Assembly: GCF_030159855.1 (NCBI RefSeq)
Contig: NZ_BSNG01000001.1
Span: 2,418,001-2,482,000, forward strand
Direction: 5' to 3'
DNA length: 64,000 bases
Origin: Devosia yakushimensis
GTDB taxonomy: Bacteria > Pseudomonadota > Alphaproteobacteria > Rhizobiales > Devosiaceae
The notes beneath the pieces were generated by a model. That model saw only the letters and a list, made by a program, of their open reading frames with translations. It searched no databases and was not told the DNA's origin. Within the stretch, counting starts at the first letter, position 1; every line of letters starts with the position of its first letter. Shown in pieces: positions 51,876-60,466 of this stretch. The translations under genes were made by a program, and so were the position numbers.

Positions 51876-52715
51876 TTGTCATTGCCCGCGCATATGCTTC
51901 AGAACGACGTTCTTTCACTGATCCGCAGCAAGGCGCTGTGGATCCGCCGCCGCAGCTTCCAGATGGTGTATGAGGCGCAGCAGGGACATCCGGGCGGTGA
52001 TTTCAGCGCCGCCGATATCCTGGCAACGCTCTATTTCGGCGTGCTGCGCTATGATCCCAAGCGCCCCAACGATCCCACCCGCGACCGTTTCGTCATGAGC
52101 AAGGGGCATTGCACCGGGGCTTTCTATTCCGTTCTGGCCGCTGCCGGCTATTTTCCCGAAGCCGATCTCAAGAGCTATATGGAGCCGCTGAGCAAGCTCA
52201 ACGGACATCCCAATCGCAATTATCTGCCAGGAATCGAAACCAATACCGGCCCGCTCGGGCATGGCCTTCCGGTTGCCACCGGCATTGCCATTGCCGGACA
52301 GATTGACGGCAATGACAGCCGCACATTCGTTTTGACAGGTGATGGCGAATTGCAGGAGGGCAGCAATTGGGAAGCGGCACTGACCGCCGGTCATCGCAAA
52401 CTTGAGAACCTGACGCTGATCATCGACCGCAATCGCCTGCAGCAAGGAGCGCGGACCGAGGACACGGCTTCGCTCGATCCGCTGGACGATAAATGGCGGG
52501 CCTTTGGCTGGCATGTCGAGATGGTGGACGGGCATGACTATGCGCAATTGCTGGGTCTGCTCAGCGCCAGCCCCAAGGGACGCGGCAAGCCGCTTTGCGT
52601 GATTGCCAATACGTTCAAGGGCAAGGGCGTCAGCTTCATGCATGACAATGTGGCCTGGCACCATGGCGTGCCCAATAAAGAGCAATTCGAGCAAGCCATG
52701 GCGGAACTGGTCTGA
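51876..52715 (+). CDS. aptA: Split transketolase, N-terminal (TPP-binding) subunit; probable apulose-4-phosphate transketolase A
   Basis: A 279-aa subunit with the thiamine diphosphate motif GDGELQEG (155-162) ending at IDRNRLQQG, and the family GHPGGDFSAADILA. The TTG start has GGGAGG 5 bp upstream; a later ATG (51894) lacks a site. It overlaps the partner subunit. Stand-alone two-part transketolases occur in several sugar pathways; with an FGGY kinase, a xylose-isomerase-fold isomerase and a GH140-like enzyme it fits AptA, which splits apulose-4-phosphate. Gene symbol by context. Confidence 0.78.
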   Translation: MSLPAHMLQNDVLSLIRSKALWIRRRSFQMVYEAQQGHPGGDFSAADILATLYFGVLRYDPKRPNDPTRDRFVMSKGHCTGAFYSVLAAAGYFPEADLKSYMEPLSKLNGHPNRNYLPGIETNTGPLGHGLPVATGIAIAGQIDGNDSRTFVLTGDGELQEGSNWEAALTAGHRKLENLTLIIDRNRLQQGARTEDTASLDPLDDKWRAFGWHVEMVDGHDYAQLLGLLSASPKGRGKPLCVIANTFKGKGVSFMHDNVAWHHGVPNKEQFEQAMAELV

Positions 52716-53671
52716 TGAGTGCAGCTGCCCCCGCCAAAAGCGGTTTTTTTGATTGCCGTGACAGCTTTGCGGCCACCATCGAGGCATTGGCCGAGGCCGA
52801 TCCGCGTATCGTCACCGTAGTCAGCGACAGCGTTGGCTCGTCCAAGCTCAATGGCTTTCGCACCAAATTCCCCGACCGCATGGTCAATGTCGGCATTGCC
52901 GAGCAGACGCTGGTCGCCGTGGGCGCAGGGCTGGCCAATGGTGGCAAGGTGCCGTTTGTTTCGGCGGCCTCGTGCTTTATCACCGGGCGGGCGCTGGAAC
53001 AGGTCAAGGCCGACATCGCCTATTCCAATGTGAATGTGAAGCTGATCGGGCAATCGAGCGGGGTCGCCTATGGCGAGTTGGGGCCGACGCACCATTCCAT
53101 CGAAGACCTGGCCTGGCTGCGCCTTTTCAACAATCTCACCCTGATCGTTCCGGCCGATCCCTGGCAGACCGAACAGGCCGTCCGCGCTGCCGCGGCCATG
53201 GATGGCCCGGTCTTCGTGCGCGTCAGCCGCATGCCGGTGCCGGCGCTGGAGCGATCCAACCCGGTTTTCGAGATCGGCAAGGCGGAAATTCTCGCCGAGG
53301 GCGACGATGCCGCTATCATTGCCAATGGCACCATGGTTCATCGTGCCATAGCGGCGGCCAAGGCGCTTGCCGGCGAGGGGATCGGGGTGCGGGTGATCAA
53401 TATGGCGACGGTCAATCCGCTGGATGAGGCGGCCATTCTCGCCGCCGCCGATACCGGAGCCATCGTCACGGTGGAAGAGCATTCCGTGCGTGGCGGGCTT
53501 GGCGGGGCGGTTGCCGAAGTGGTTACCGCCCATGAGCCGGTGCCGATGCGGATCATGGGCTTTCCCGGCTTTGTGCCCACCGGCTCGGCCGAGTGGCTCA
53601 TGGAGCATTTCGGGCTCACCGCTGCCGGCATTGCCGACGCCGTCCGGCAGACCGTCGCGCGCAAGCGATGA
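52715..53671 (+). CDS. aptB: Split transketolase, C-terminal subunit; probable apulose-4-phosphate transketolase B
   Basis: A 318-aa subunit with the pyrimidine-binding and C-terminal transketolase domains: DSVGSSKLNGFRTKFPDRMV, VNVGIAEQTLVAVGAGLA (with the catalytic Glu in AEQ) and VTVEEHSVRGGLGGAVAEV. It starts in the TGATG overlap with the N-terminal subunit gene. Together the two rebuild a full transketolase that moves a two-carbon unit. Assignment to apulose-4-phosphate rests on the neighbours. Confidence 0.78.
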   Translation: MSAAAPAKSGFFDCRDSFAATIEALAEADPRIVTVVSDSVGSSKLNGFRTKFPDRMVNVGIAEQTLVAVGAGLANGGKVPFVSAASCFITGRALEQVKADIAYSNVNVKLIGQSSGVAYGELGPTHHSIEDLAWLRLFNNLTLIVPADPWQTEQAVRAAAAMDGPVFVRVSRMPVPALERSNPVFEIGKAEILAEGDDAAIIANGTMVHRAIAAAKALAGEGIGVRVINMATVNPLDEAAILAAADTGAIVTVEEHSVRGGLGGAVAEVVTAHEPVPMRIMGFPGFVPTGSAEWLMEHFGLTAAGIADAVRQTVARKR

Positions 53672-55128
53672 GTGCCGACCTTATCCTGGCCATCGACCAG
53701 GGCACGACCAACACCAAGGCGCTGCTGGTCGATGCGACGGGGCGCGTATTGCAGCGGGCCTCGGTGCCCAATCTGGTGACCTATCCCCAGCCGGGCTGGG
53801 CCGAGCAATCGGCCACCACCCTGATCGAGGGCGTGCAACAGGTCATTGCCGATGTCGTCGCCAAGCACGGCGGCGCGGATGGCATTGCCGGCCTCGCCAT
53901 TTCCAACCAGCGCGAATCCATCGTGGTGTGGGATGCGGCGACGGGCGAGCCCATCGGCCCCTGCATCATCTGGCAATGCCGCCGCTCGGCCGCCAAATGC
54001 GAGGCCCTGCGCTCAAAGGGTCATGCCGAACTGATCGAAGAGCGCACCGGCCTGGCGCTCGATCCGCTTTTCCCCGCCGGCAAGATTGCCTGGCTGCTTG
54101 ATGCCATGCCCGGCGCCCGCCGGCGGGCGGAGCGCGGCGAATTGCGCGCGGGCACGGTGGATAGCTGGCTGCTCTGGCAATTGACCGGCGGCTCCGTGCA
54201 CGCTTCCGACCATTCGAACGCCTCCCGCACCCAGCTATTCGACACCGCCGCCCTGCGCTGGGATGAAGAATTGGCCGGACTGTTCGACATACCGCTCTCC
54301 CTGCTGCCGCAGGTGCGGGCATCCGATAGCGAGTTCGGGCGGGTAGCGGCCGATGTCACCGCCCTGCCCCCGGGCGTGCCGATCCGCGCCATGATCGGGG
54401 ATTCCCACGCGGCGCTGTTCGGACATGGCGTGCGAACGCCCGGCACGGTGAAGGCCACCTATGGCACCGGCACCTCGCTGATGACGCTGACGCCCCGCCG
54501 GGTGCGCTCCGCCCACGGCCTTTCGGGCACCATTGCCTGGAGCACCGCCGCCGGCGTTGCGCATGCGCTTGAGGGCAATATCTCCGTCTCGGGACAGGCT
54601 GCCGCCTTCATGGCGCAATTACTTGGTGTGGGCGACGTCGCAGCCCTATCGGCCCTTGCCGCCGAAGACAGCAATGGTGTCGCTTTCGTGCCGGCGCTGG
54701 TTGGGCTTGGCGCACCGCATTGGCGCGCCGATGCCCGCGGCACCATTACCGGCCTCTCATTGGGCACCGAGCCGCGCCATCTGGCCCGTGCTGCCATCGA
54801 GGCCATCGCCTTTCAGGTCGCCGATGTCTTTGCCGCGATGCAGCAGGATTTGGGCACCGATCTCAGCGAATTGCGCGCCGATGGCGGGGCTTCGCAGAAC
54901 GCCCTTTTGATGCAGTTTCAGGCCGATCTAATCGCCCGCCCCGTCACCGCCAGCACTGCCCCGGAAGTGAGCGCCCTGGGCGCGGCGGCGCTGGCTTTCG
55001 AGGGCCTGGGCATTGCTGCCAGCATGACCGATGCCGGCAAGCGCTTCACGCCGCAGATGGACGAGGCCAGGCGGCGCGGCCAGCTCAACAAATGGCACGC
55101 GGCCATCCGCCAAACGCTGACACAATAA
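53668..55128 (+). CDS. apsK: FGGY-family carbohydrate kinase; probable D-apulose kinase
   Basis: A 486-aa cytoplasmic kinase close to glycerol kinase in plan: LAIDQGTTNTKALLVDATGR at the N-terminus, IGDSHAALFGHG, TYGTGTSLM and RADGGASQNALLMQFQAD in the C-terminal ATPase half. The ATG at 53668 overlaps the previous stop (ATGA). It would phosphorylate the ketose made by the downstream isomerase to feed the split transketolase. Other FGGY substrates (ribulose, fuculose, erythritol) cannot be excluded. Confidence 0.75.
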   Translation: MSADLILAIDQGTTNTKALLVDATGRVLQRASVPNLVTYPQPGWAEQSATTLIEGVQQVIADVVAKHGGADGIAGLAISNQRESIVVWDAATGEPIGPCIIWQCRRSAAKCEALRSKGHAELIEERTGLALDPLFPAGKIAWLLDAMPGARRRAERGELRAGTVDSWLLWQLTGGSVHASDHSNASRTQLFDTAALRWDEELAGLFDIPLSLLPQVRASDSEFGRVAADVTALPPGVPIRAMIGDSHAALFGHGVRTPGTVKATYGTGTSLMTLTPRRVRSAHGLSGTIAWSTAAGVAHALEGNISVSGQAAAFMAQLLGVGDVAALSALAAEDSNGVAFVPALVGLGAPHWRADARGTITGLSLGTEPRHLARAAIEAIAFQVADVFAAMQQDLGTDLSELRADGGASQNALLMQFQADLIARPVTASTAPEVSALGAAALAFEGLGIAASMTDAGKRFTPQMDEARRRGQLNKWHAAIRQTLTQ

Positions 55129-55145
55129 AGCAAGGGAGCACATTC

Positions 55146-56126
55146 ATGAGCACACTCCGTTTCGGAGCCGGCATCTGGCACTTCGCCACCTATGTCGACC
55201 GCTACGCCACCGACGGCTATGGCCCGCCGCGCAGCGTGATCGAGGCCATCGACCTGGCCGGGCAGGTCAAGGACCTCTCGGTGGTGGATATCAACTACCC
55301 CTATTTCGGCGGCGATTTCACCAAGGAACAGATCAAGGCGGCGCTTGACCGCAACAAGCTCGGGGTCATCGGCATTACCCCGGAAATCTATACCCGCGAA
55401 TTCTCCAAGGGCTCCTTCACCAATCCCGATCCCGGCGTGCGCCGCCGCGCCCATGAGCTGATCACCGATGCGGCCGAACAGGTGCGCTATTTCGGCGCCG
55501 ACTATGTCAAGCTCTGGCCCGGCCAGGACGGTTGGGACTATCCCTTCCAGGTCGATCATGGCGCGCTGTGGAAGCATTCGCTCGACGGCGTCGGCCAGCT
55601 GGCCAGCGAAAACCCGGATCTCAAATTCGTCATCGAATACAAGCCGCGCGAACCGCGCGTGCATATGAGCTTTGACTCGCTGTCCCGCACGCTGCTCGGC
55701 ATCGAAAAGATCGGCCTGCCCAATGTCGGCATCCTGCTCGATTTCGGCCACGCCCTGTTCGGCGGCGAGTCACCGGCCGATTCCGCCCAGCTCGCCATCG
55801 ATTACGGACGGCTCTTCGGCATGGATGTGAACGACAATTACCGCTCCTGGGACGACGACCTGGTGGCGGGGAGCCTGCACCCGATCGAGCTCTTCGAATT
55901 CTTCTACACCCTGCGCAAGAACAAGTGGGAAGGCGTCTGGCAGCTCGACCAGTTCCCGTTCCGCGAGGACAGTGTGGCGACGGCCGATCATGCCATCGAC
56001 TTCCTCAAGGCCGCCGATCGGGGCCTCAACATCCTCGACATCGACGCCCTCAAGGCCGCGCAGGAAAAGCACGATGCCATCGGTGCACTGAAGATCGCGC
56101 AGAAGGCGTTGTTCAGTTCGTTCTGA
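55146..56126 (+). CDS. apsI: Xylose-isomerase-fold sugar isomerase; probable D-apiose isomerase
   Basis: A 326-aa TIM-barrel protein of the sugar isomerase/epimerase superfamily. Metal-site candidates are in FVIEYKPRE, ILLDFGHALFGGE, MDVNDNYRSWDDD and GVWQLDQFPFRED. AAGGGAGC lies 8 bp before the ATG. It closes the operon of transketolase halves and kinase. In known D-apiose catabolism this family supplies ApsI, converting apiose to apulose. An epimerase role is the main alternative. Confidence 0.75.
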   Translation: MSTLRFGAGIWHFATYVDRYATDGYGPPRSVIEAIDLAGQVKDLSVVDINYPYFGGDFTKEQIKAALDRNKLGVIGITPEIYTREFSKGSFTNPDPGVRRRAHELITDAAEQVRYFGADYVKLWPGQDGWDYPFQVDHGALWKHSLDGVGQLASENPDLKFVIEYKPREPRVHMSFDSLSRTLLGIEKIGLPNVGILLDFGHALFGGESPADSAQLAIDYGRLFGMDVNDNYRSWDDDLVAGSLHPIELFEFFYTLRKNKWEGVWQLDQFPFREDSVATADHAIDFLKAADRGLNILDIDALKAAQEKHDAIGALKIAQKALFSSF

Positions 56127-56129
56127 AAT

Positions 56130-56162
56130 CCAAAACAAACGGGCCGCCCCACGGGGCGGCCC
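56130..56162. terminator. Terminator between the convergent apsI-like and binding-protein genes
   Basis: GGGCCGCCCC and GGGGCGGCCC pair (56141-56162) with a minimal loop. On the minus strand the stem is followed by GTTTGTTTTGG, so it best serves the orphan binding-protein gene, and may act both ways. Confidence 0.85.
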
Positions 56163-56184
56163 GCATCACTTCATCAGCCAAAAA

Positions 56185-57786
56185 TCACTTCGCGTCGGTC
56201 TTGCTGACGCCTTCCACCCGGGTCAGCGACCAGGGATGGCCGACATAGCCCTGCACGCGGGCATTGACCACGATCGGTTCGAACCGTTCGAACATGGGCA
56301 GCACGGCCGGCTTCTGCTCGATGAACAATTCCTGGATCTGGGTGATCAGCTGCAGGCGCTTGGCATCGTCGCGTTCGCTATTGGCCTCGACGCGCAAAGC
56401 GTTGAGCTCGGGAATGTCCCAGGCCGAACGCCAGACGAAATTGCCGGCATTGTTGGCTTCGAGCGAATTGTCCGGATTGGACGCGAAATTATCCAGCGAG
56501 CCCAAGGCGGTCGGCATGAAGGAGCCGGTTTGGGGGATCAGCAGATCAAAGTCACGCGCCCGGTGAGCGGCGACGATATCGGCGCCATTGCCCTGCTGGA
56601 TGCTGACGGTGATGCCGATTTCGGCCAGGCTGGCCTGAATGGCGGTGGCCATGTCGACGCGCGGGGTCTGCGAAATGGTCTTGAGCGTCAGCGAGAAGCC
56701 ATTGGGATAACCGGCTTCAGCCAGCAATGCCTTGGCCCTTTCGGGCTGCAGCGACCAATCGGGATTGGGGATGGCCCCGACCCAGTCTTCCGGCACGGGC
56801 ACATTGCGCACGCGGCCATAGGAACCCAGGATCGTATCGGCAATGCCCTTATAGTCGATCCCATAGGCAATGGCTTCACGTACCAGCGGATTGGACAGCG
56901 GTTCCTTACCGGCATTCATCGCCAGCACGTAATAGCCGCCGGTCTTGACCTGGTCGATGACGAAGCCGTCCTTGTTTTCGAAGGTACGGACGTCCGAGGC
57001 GGTCAGCGCATTGGCGATGTCGATGTCGCCACGCTCGAGCATCAGGCGGGCCGCCTGGCTTTCGGGCACATGGCGCATCAGCACGCGGCGGATAGCCGGA
57101 GCCTCGCCCCAGAACTGGTCGTTGACTTCGAGCATGACGATGTCATTGGGCGTCCAGCGGCGCAGCACATAGGGACCCGAACCGGCCGTATTGGTGCGCA
57201 GCCATTCATTGCCGTAGTCGCCATTGTTGACGTGCTTTTGCACTTCGACGCTGTCGACGACGCTGGAGACACCCATGGCGAGGCGATAGAGCAGCGCTTC
57301 GGGGATTACCTGGTCGGTGAAGGTGATCCGGAAGGTCTTCTCGTCGACGGCCGAGACCATGGATTCGATATTGTCGGCCGAATAGCCGGCGGTCTTGAAA
57401 TTGGTGGCCGAGGACTGGTCGAGCTTCATCAGCCGCACCAGGGAGAACACCACGTCATTGGCCGTTACCGGATTGCCCGAGGCGAATTTGGCGTCGCGCA
57501 GGTGGAAGGTGATGCCGGTGTCGTCGATATCCCAGCTTTCGGCCAGCTGCGATTTGATAGTGTTGCCATCGGCCTGGTCGGAAAAGACCAGCCGGTCATA
57601 GGTATTGGCCAGGATTTCCTGGGTCTTGACCTCGGTGCCCTGCTGCGGGTCGAGCGAGAGGACCTGGGCCAGCGAGGTGCCGATGACCAATTGGTCGTTT
57701 GGCGTCGCGGCAAAGGCCACCGGGGCCGTGGCGACCATCACGGCCAGCGCCACGCCCGCCGCGAGGCGGGAACAAAAATGCTTCAT
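56185..57786 (-). CDS. Orphan ABC substrate-binding protein, family 5
   Basis: A 533-aa periplasmic protein with signal peptide (MKHFCSRLAAGVALAVMVAT, cleaved near FAA). The start has GGAGGAATTCA upstream. Family 5 motifs include LAESWDIDDTGITFHLRD and NPLVREAIAYGIDYKGIADT. It is of DppA length and closer to classic peptide-binding members than the two longer binding proteins in this window. No permease or ATPase gene lies beside it, so it may load one of the two nearby importers. Confidence 0.88.
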   Translation of the reverse strand: MKHFCSRLAAGVALAVMVATAPVAFAATPNDQLVIGTSLAQVLSLDPQQGTEVKTQEILANTYDRLVFSDQADGNTIKSQLAESWDIDDTGITFHLRDAKFASGNPVTANDVVFSLVRLMKLDQSSATNFKTAGYSADNIESMVSAVDEKTFRITFTDQVIPEALLYRLAMGVSSVVDSVEVQKHVNNGDYGNEWLRTNTAGSGPYVLRRWTPNDIVMLEVNDQFWGEAPAIRRVLMRHVPESQAARLMLERGDIDIANALTASDVRTFENKDGFVIDQVKTGGYYVLAMNAGKEPLSNPLVREAIAYGIDYKGIADTILGSYGRVRNVPVPEDWVGAIPNPDWSLQPERAKALLAEAGYPNGFSLTLKTISQTPRVDMATAIQASLAEIGITVSIQQGNGADIVAAHRARDFDLLIPQTGSFMPTALGSLDNFASNPDNSLEANNAGNFVWRSAWDIPELNALRVEANSERDDAKRLQLITQIQELFIEQKPAVLPMFERFEPIVVNARVQGYVGHPWSLTRVEGVSKTDAK

Positions 57787-57912
57787 TGAATTCCTCCATG
57801 GATACCACGCCAACATAATATGTCGGTTGTATCTCGTATTATGATTATGGCTTTTGCGCGAAATGGCAATAGGGTGTGCTAAAAGGCCTCAACAGCAATG
57901 GGGGAAATTGGC

Positions 57913-58620
57913 ATGGACAGACCAGTTGCACCGCGGCGGCCGCGCATGGCGCAGACCCTGGTGGATAGCCTGCGCCAGCAGATCGAATCCGGTGCCCTGC
58001 CTATTGGCGCGCAATTGCCGACCGAGCCGCAGATGGAGGCGCAATTCTCCGTGAGCCGCACCGTGGTGCGCGAGGCCATTACCGAATTGCGGGCGGCGGG
58101 GCTGGTCACCCCAATCCAGGGCAAGGGCATTTTTGTCGCCGATACGTCGAGCACGCCGGCCATCGTGCTGACGCCCAACGAAATCCAGAGCATACCGCAA
58201 ACGCTTGAAATTCTTGAGTTTCGCATTGCCGTAGAGACCGAGGCAGCAGCCATTGCCGCCTATCGCCGCTCGGCGCAGCAGGAGCAGGCCATTCGCGCCG
58301 CCAATCAGGACATGACCGACAGGATCGCGGTGGGCGCCGAGACGATCGATGCCGATTTCGACTTCCATGTCGCCATAGCCGAGGCCACCAACAATCCCTA
58401 TTTCATCGACACGCTCACCCGCTTCGGCAAGCGCTCGATTCCGCGCGGACAGTTCCCCACCCTGCCCGGCGCCAATGACGAGAACTACCTGCAAGGCGTG
58501 CTGGCCGAGCATGAGCGAATCCTTGAGGCCATTGCCGACCAGGATCCGGAAGTCGCCCGCGCCGCCATGCGCGAGCATTTGCTGAACAGCCAGCGGCGCT
58601 ATCGCCGCCTCAAGCGCTAG
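57913..58620 (+). CDS. GntR-family transcriptional regulator, FCD (FadR-like) subgroup
   Basis: A 235-aa regulator. The winged helix (about 10-75) contains LVDSLRQQIESGALPIGAQL, PTEPQMEAQFSVSRTVVREA and GLVTPIQGKGIFVAD; the FCD domain follows with DFDFHVAIAEATNNPYFID and HERILEAI. The ATG at 57913 has GGGGGAAAT upstream and is preferred to one 15 bp earlier. It lies between the orphan binding protein and the GH1 gene and is a candidate for the palindrome at 58643. Confidence 0.9.
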   Translation: MDRPVAPRRPRMAQTLVDSLRQQIESGALPIGAQLPTEPQMEAQFSVSRTVVREAITELRAAGLVTPIQGKGIFVADTSSTPAIVLTPNEIQSIPQTLEILEFRIAVETEAAAIAAYRRSAQQEQAIRAANQDMTDRIAVGAETIDADFDFHVAIAEATNNPYFIDTLTRFGKRSIPRGQFPTLPGANDENYLQGVLAEHERILEAIADQDPEVARAAMREHLLNSQRRYRRLKR

Positions 58621-58642
58621 GGACTGGACAGACAGCAAATTC

Positions 58643-58659
58643 ATAGTATGTCATACTAT
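58643..58659. promoter_or_regulatory. Perfect palindrome, candidate GntR operator
   Basis: ATAGTATGTCATACTAT has 8-bp arms around one central base. It lies 22 bp after the regulator stop and 71 bp before the GH1 start. The GTATGTCATAC core resembles FadR-subgroup GntR operators. Confidence 0.65.
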
Positions 58660-58730
58660 TGAGCGCCTGCCCTATCGGCGCATTGCCGTCCCACACCTGA
58701 CCGCCGACGACCGGCCGAGGAAAAACCAGC

Positions 58731-60041
58731 ATGTTTTCACATAAGCGCGCCGATTTCGGGCCCGATTTTATCTTTGGCGTCGCCATGGCCGCGCACCAGA
58801 TCGAGGGTGGGCAGATCGACGGCCGCGGCCCTTCCATCTGGGATACATTCGCCAATACACCGGGCAATACGCGCAATGCCGACAATGGCAATATTGCTTG
58901 CGACCATTACAATCGCTGGGCGGAAGACCTCGACCTGATCCGCGACGGGGGCTTTGACGCCTATCGCTTCTCGTTCTCCTGGTCGCGCCTCATCCCCGAA
59001 GGCACCGGCGCCCTCAATCCGGCGGGCTTTGATTTCTACGACCGGCTGATCGATGGCATGCTGGAGCGCAATATCAAGCCGCTCGCCACGCTCTATCACT
59101 GGGATCTGCCCAGTGCCCTGCAGGATCGTGGCGGCTGGATGAACCGCGACACCACCAAGGCCTTTGCCGACTACGCCGCCATTGCGGCGGAAAAGTTCGG
59201 CGACCGGCTGGCCAGCATAGCCACCTTCAACGAGCCCTGGTGCATCACCGTTCTGAGCCACTTCCTGGGCGCCCATGCTCCTGGCTATCGCGATGTGCGC
59301 GCCACGGCTCGCGCCATGCATCATGTGCTGCTGGCACATGGCCTGGGCATCAAGGCGATGCGCGAGGTGGGCACCAACAACCAGCTCGGCATTGTCGTGA
59401 ACATGGAAAAGTGCGACCCGGCCAGCGACGCGCCCGAGGATATCGAGGCGGCAGCGCTGGGCGACGCCATCTTCAACCAGTTCTTCCTCGATGGCGTGCT
59501 CAAGGGCAGCTATCCGGAAAAGGTCACCGATATTCTCGAGCCACACCTGCCCAGCAATTGGCGTGACGACATGGCGACACTGAACCAGCCGCTCGACTGG
59601 ATCGGCATCAATTATTACACGCGCTTCCTCTACAAGGCCGATCCGAGCGTGCCGGTCTTCCCCTTCACCCAGGCGCGCGGGCCGCTGGAAAAGTCCAATG
59701 TCGGCTGGGAGATCATTCCCGAGGCGCTGACCGAGTTCCTCGTGCGGACGTCCCAGCGCTATCCGGGCCTGCCGATCTATGTGACCGAGAACGGCATTTC
59801 GGAAACCGACGAGGCCAAGCGCACGGCGTTTTTCGACAGGCACTTTGCAGCAATGGTCGAGGCGCAGAAGCAGGGTGTCGACCTGCGGGGGTATATCGCC
59901 TGGACATTGATCGACAATTTCGAATGGGCCGAAGGGTTTACGCCCAAATTCGGGATTGTCGGCATGGACCCGGTAACGCGGGATCGGCTGCCGAAGGATA
60001 CCTATTGGGCGTTCAGGCAGATGCTGGAGCGCAAGGCTTAA
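58731..60041 (+). CDS. Glycoside hydrolase family 1, beta-glucosidase-like
   Basis: A 436-aa cytoplasmic retaining glycosidase of normal GH1 length. It shows the N-terminal signature DFIFGVAMAAHQIEGG, the acid/base Glu168 in TFNEPW and the nucleophile Glu353 in YVTENG, plus LYHWDLPSALQDRGGW. A GntR gene and a palindromic site precede it. It likely cleaves beta-glucosides, possibly the glucose part of apiosyl-glucosides given the neighbouring genes; beta-galactosidase or 6-phospho activity is less likely. Confidence 0.92.
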   Translation: MFSHKRADFGPDFIFGVAMAAHQIEGGQIDGRGPSIWDTFANTPGNTRNADNGNIACDHYNRWAEDLDLIRDGGFDAYRFSFSWSRLIPEGTGALNPAGFDFYDRLIDGMLERNIKPLATLYHWDLPSALQDRGGWMNRDTTKAFADYAAIAAEKFGDRLASIATFNEPWCITVLSHFLGAHAPGYRDVRATARAMHHVLLAHGLGIKAMREVGTNNQLGIVVNMEKCDPASDAPEDIEAAALGDAIFNQFFLDGVLKGSYPEKVTDILEPHLPSNWRDDMATLNQPLDWIGINYYTRFLYKADPSVPVFPFTQARGPLEKSNVGWEIIPEALTEFLVRTSQRYPGLPIYVTENGISETDEAKRTAFFDRHFAAMVEAQKQGVDLRGYIAWTLIDNFEWAEGFTPKFGIVGMDPVTRDRLPKDTYWAFRQMLERKA

Positions 60042-60161
60042 GGCGCTCGGACAGCTAGCCACGATCCAGTCCTCCTCCTTGAGGGGAGGGAGGCGCAGAC
60101 TGCAAACTCGCGGCTCCTTCAGAAGGGCACAGCTTGGTTCGTCGCGCACCGCCCACCCCAC

Positions 60162-60254
60162 CCACCGTTCTCCCTCGGGCCTGACCCGAGGGCCTTTCTC
60201 GACTCGGCACAAGCGACGAGCGACCCTCGGGTCGAGCCCGAGGGAGAACGGTGG
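60162..60254. repeat. Composite palindromic repeat, family C, longest copy
   Basis: Outer arms CCACCGTTCTCCCTCGGGC (60162-60180) and its exact reverse complement (60236-60254) enclose inner ACCCGAGGG/CCCTCGGGT. Here the left and right arms extend 9 bp beyond the core shared with the copies at 15874 and 29555. Confidence 0.87.
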
Positions 60255-60367
60255 CGCGTGGAGATAGTGCAATTGCTGGCATCGCGGGGGATCGAGTTGC
60301 AGGCAAACACTCCTGCCGAGGGAGCGCATGGAGTTTGCGGGAGCCTGATAGCCATCCCAAACGCGAT

Positions 60368-60466
60368 GTCATTCCGGCGCCGGCCGGAATCCATGCTGAA
60401 GACCATCCCGGCACTGGATGCGCGCGACTGACCACGGACCTGGATTCCGGCCTGCGCCGGAATGAC
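60368..60466. repeat. Paired palindromic repeat, family B variant
   Basis: GTCATTCCGGCGCCGGCCGG at 60368 and the inverted copy ATTCCGGCCTGCGCCGGAAT from 60444 flank about 45 bp, sharing the CCATGCTGAAG edge with the pair at 29388. Confidence 0.82.
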
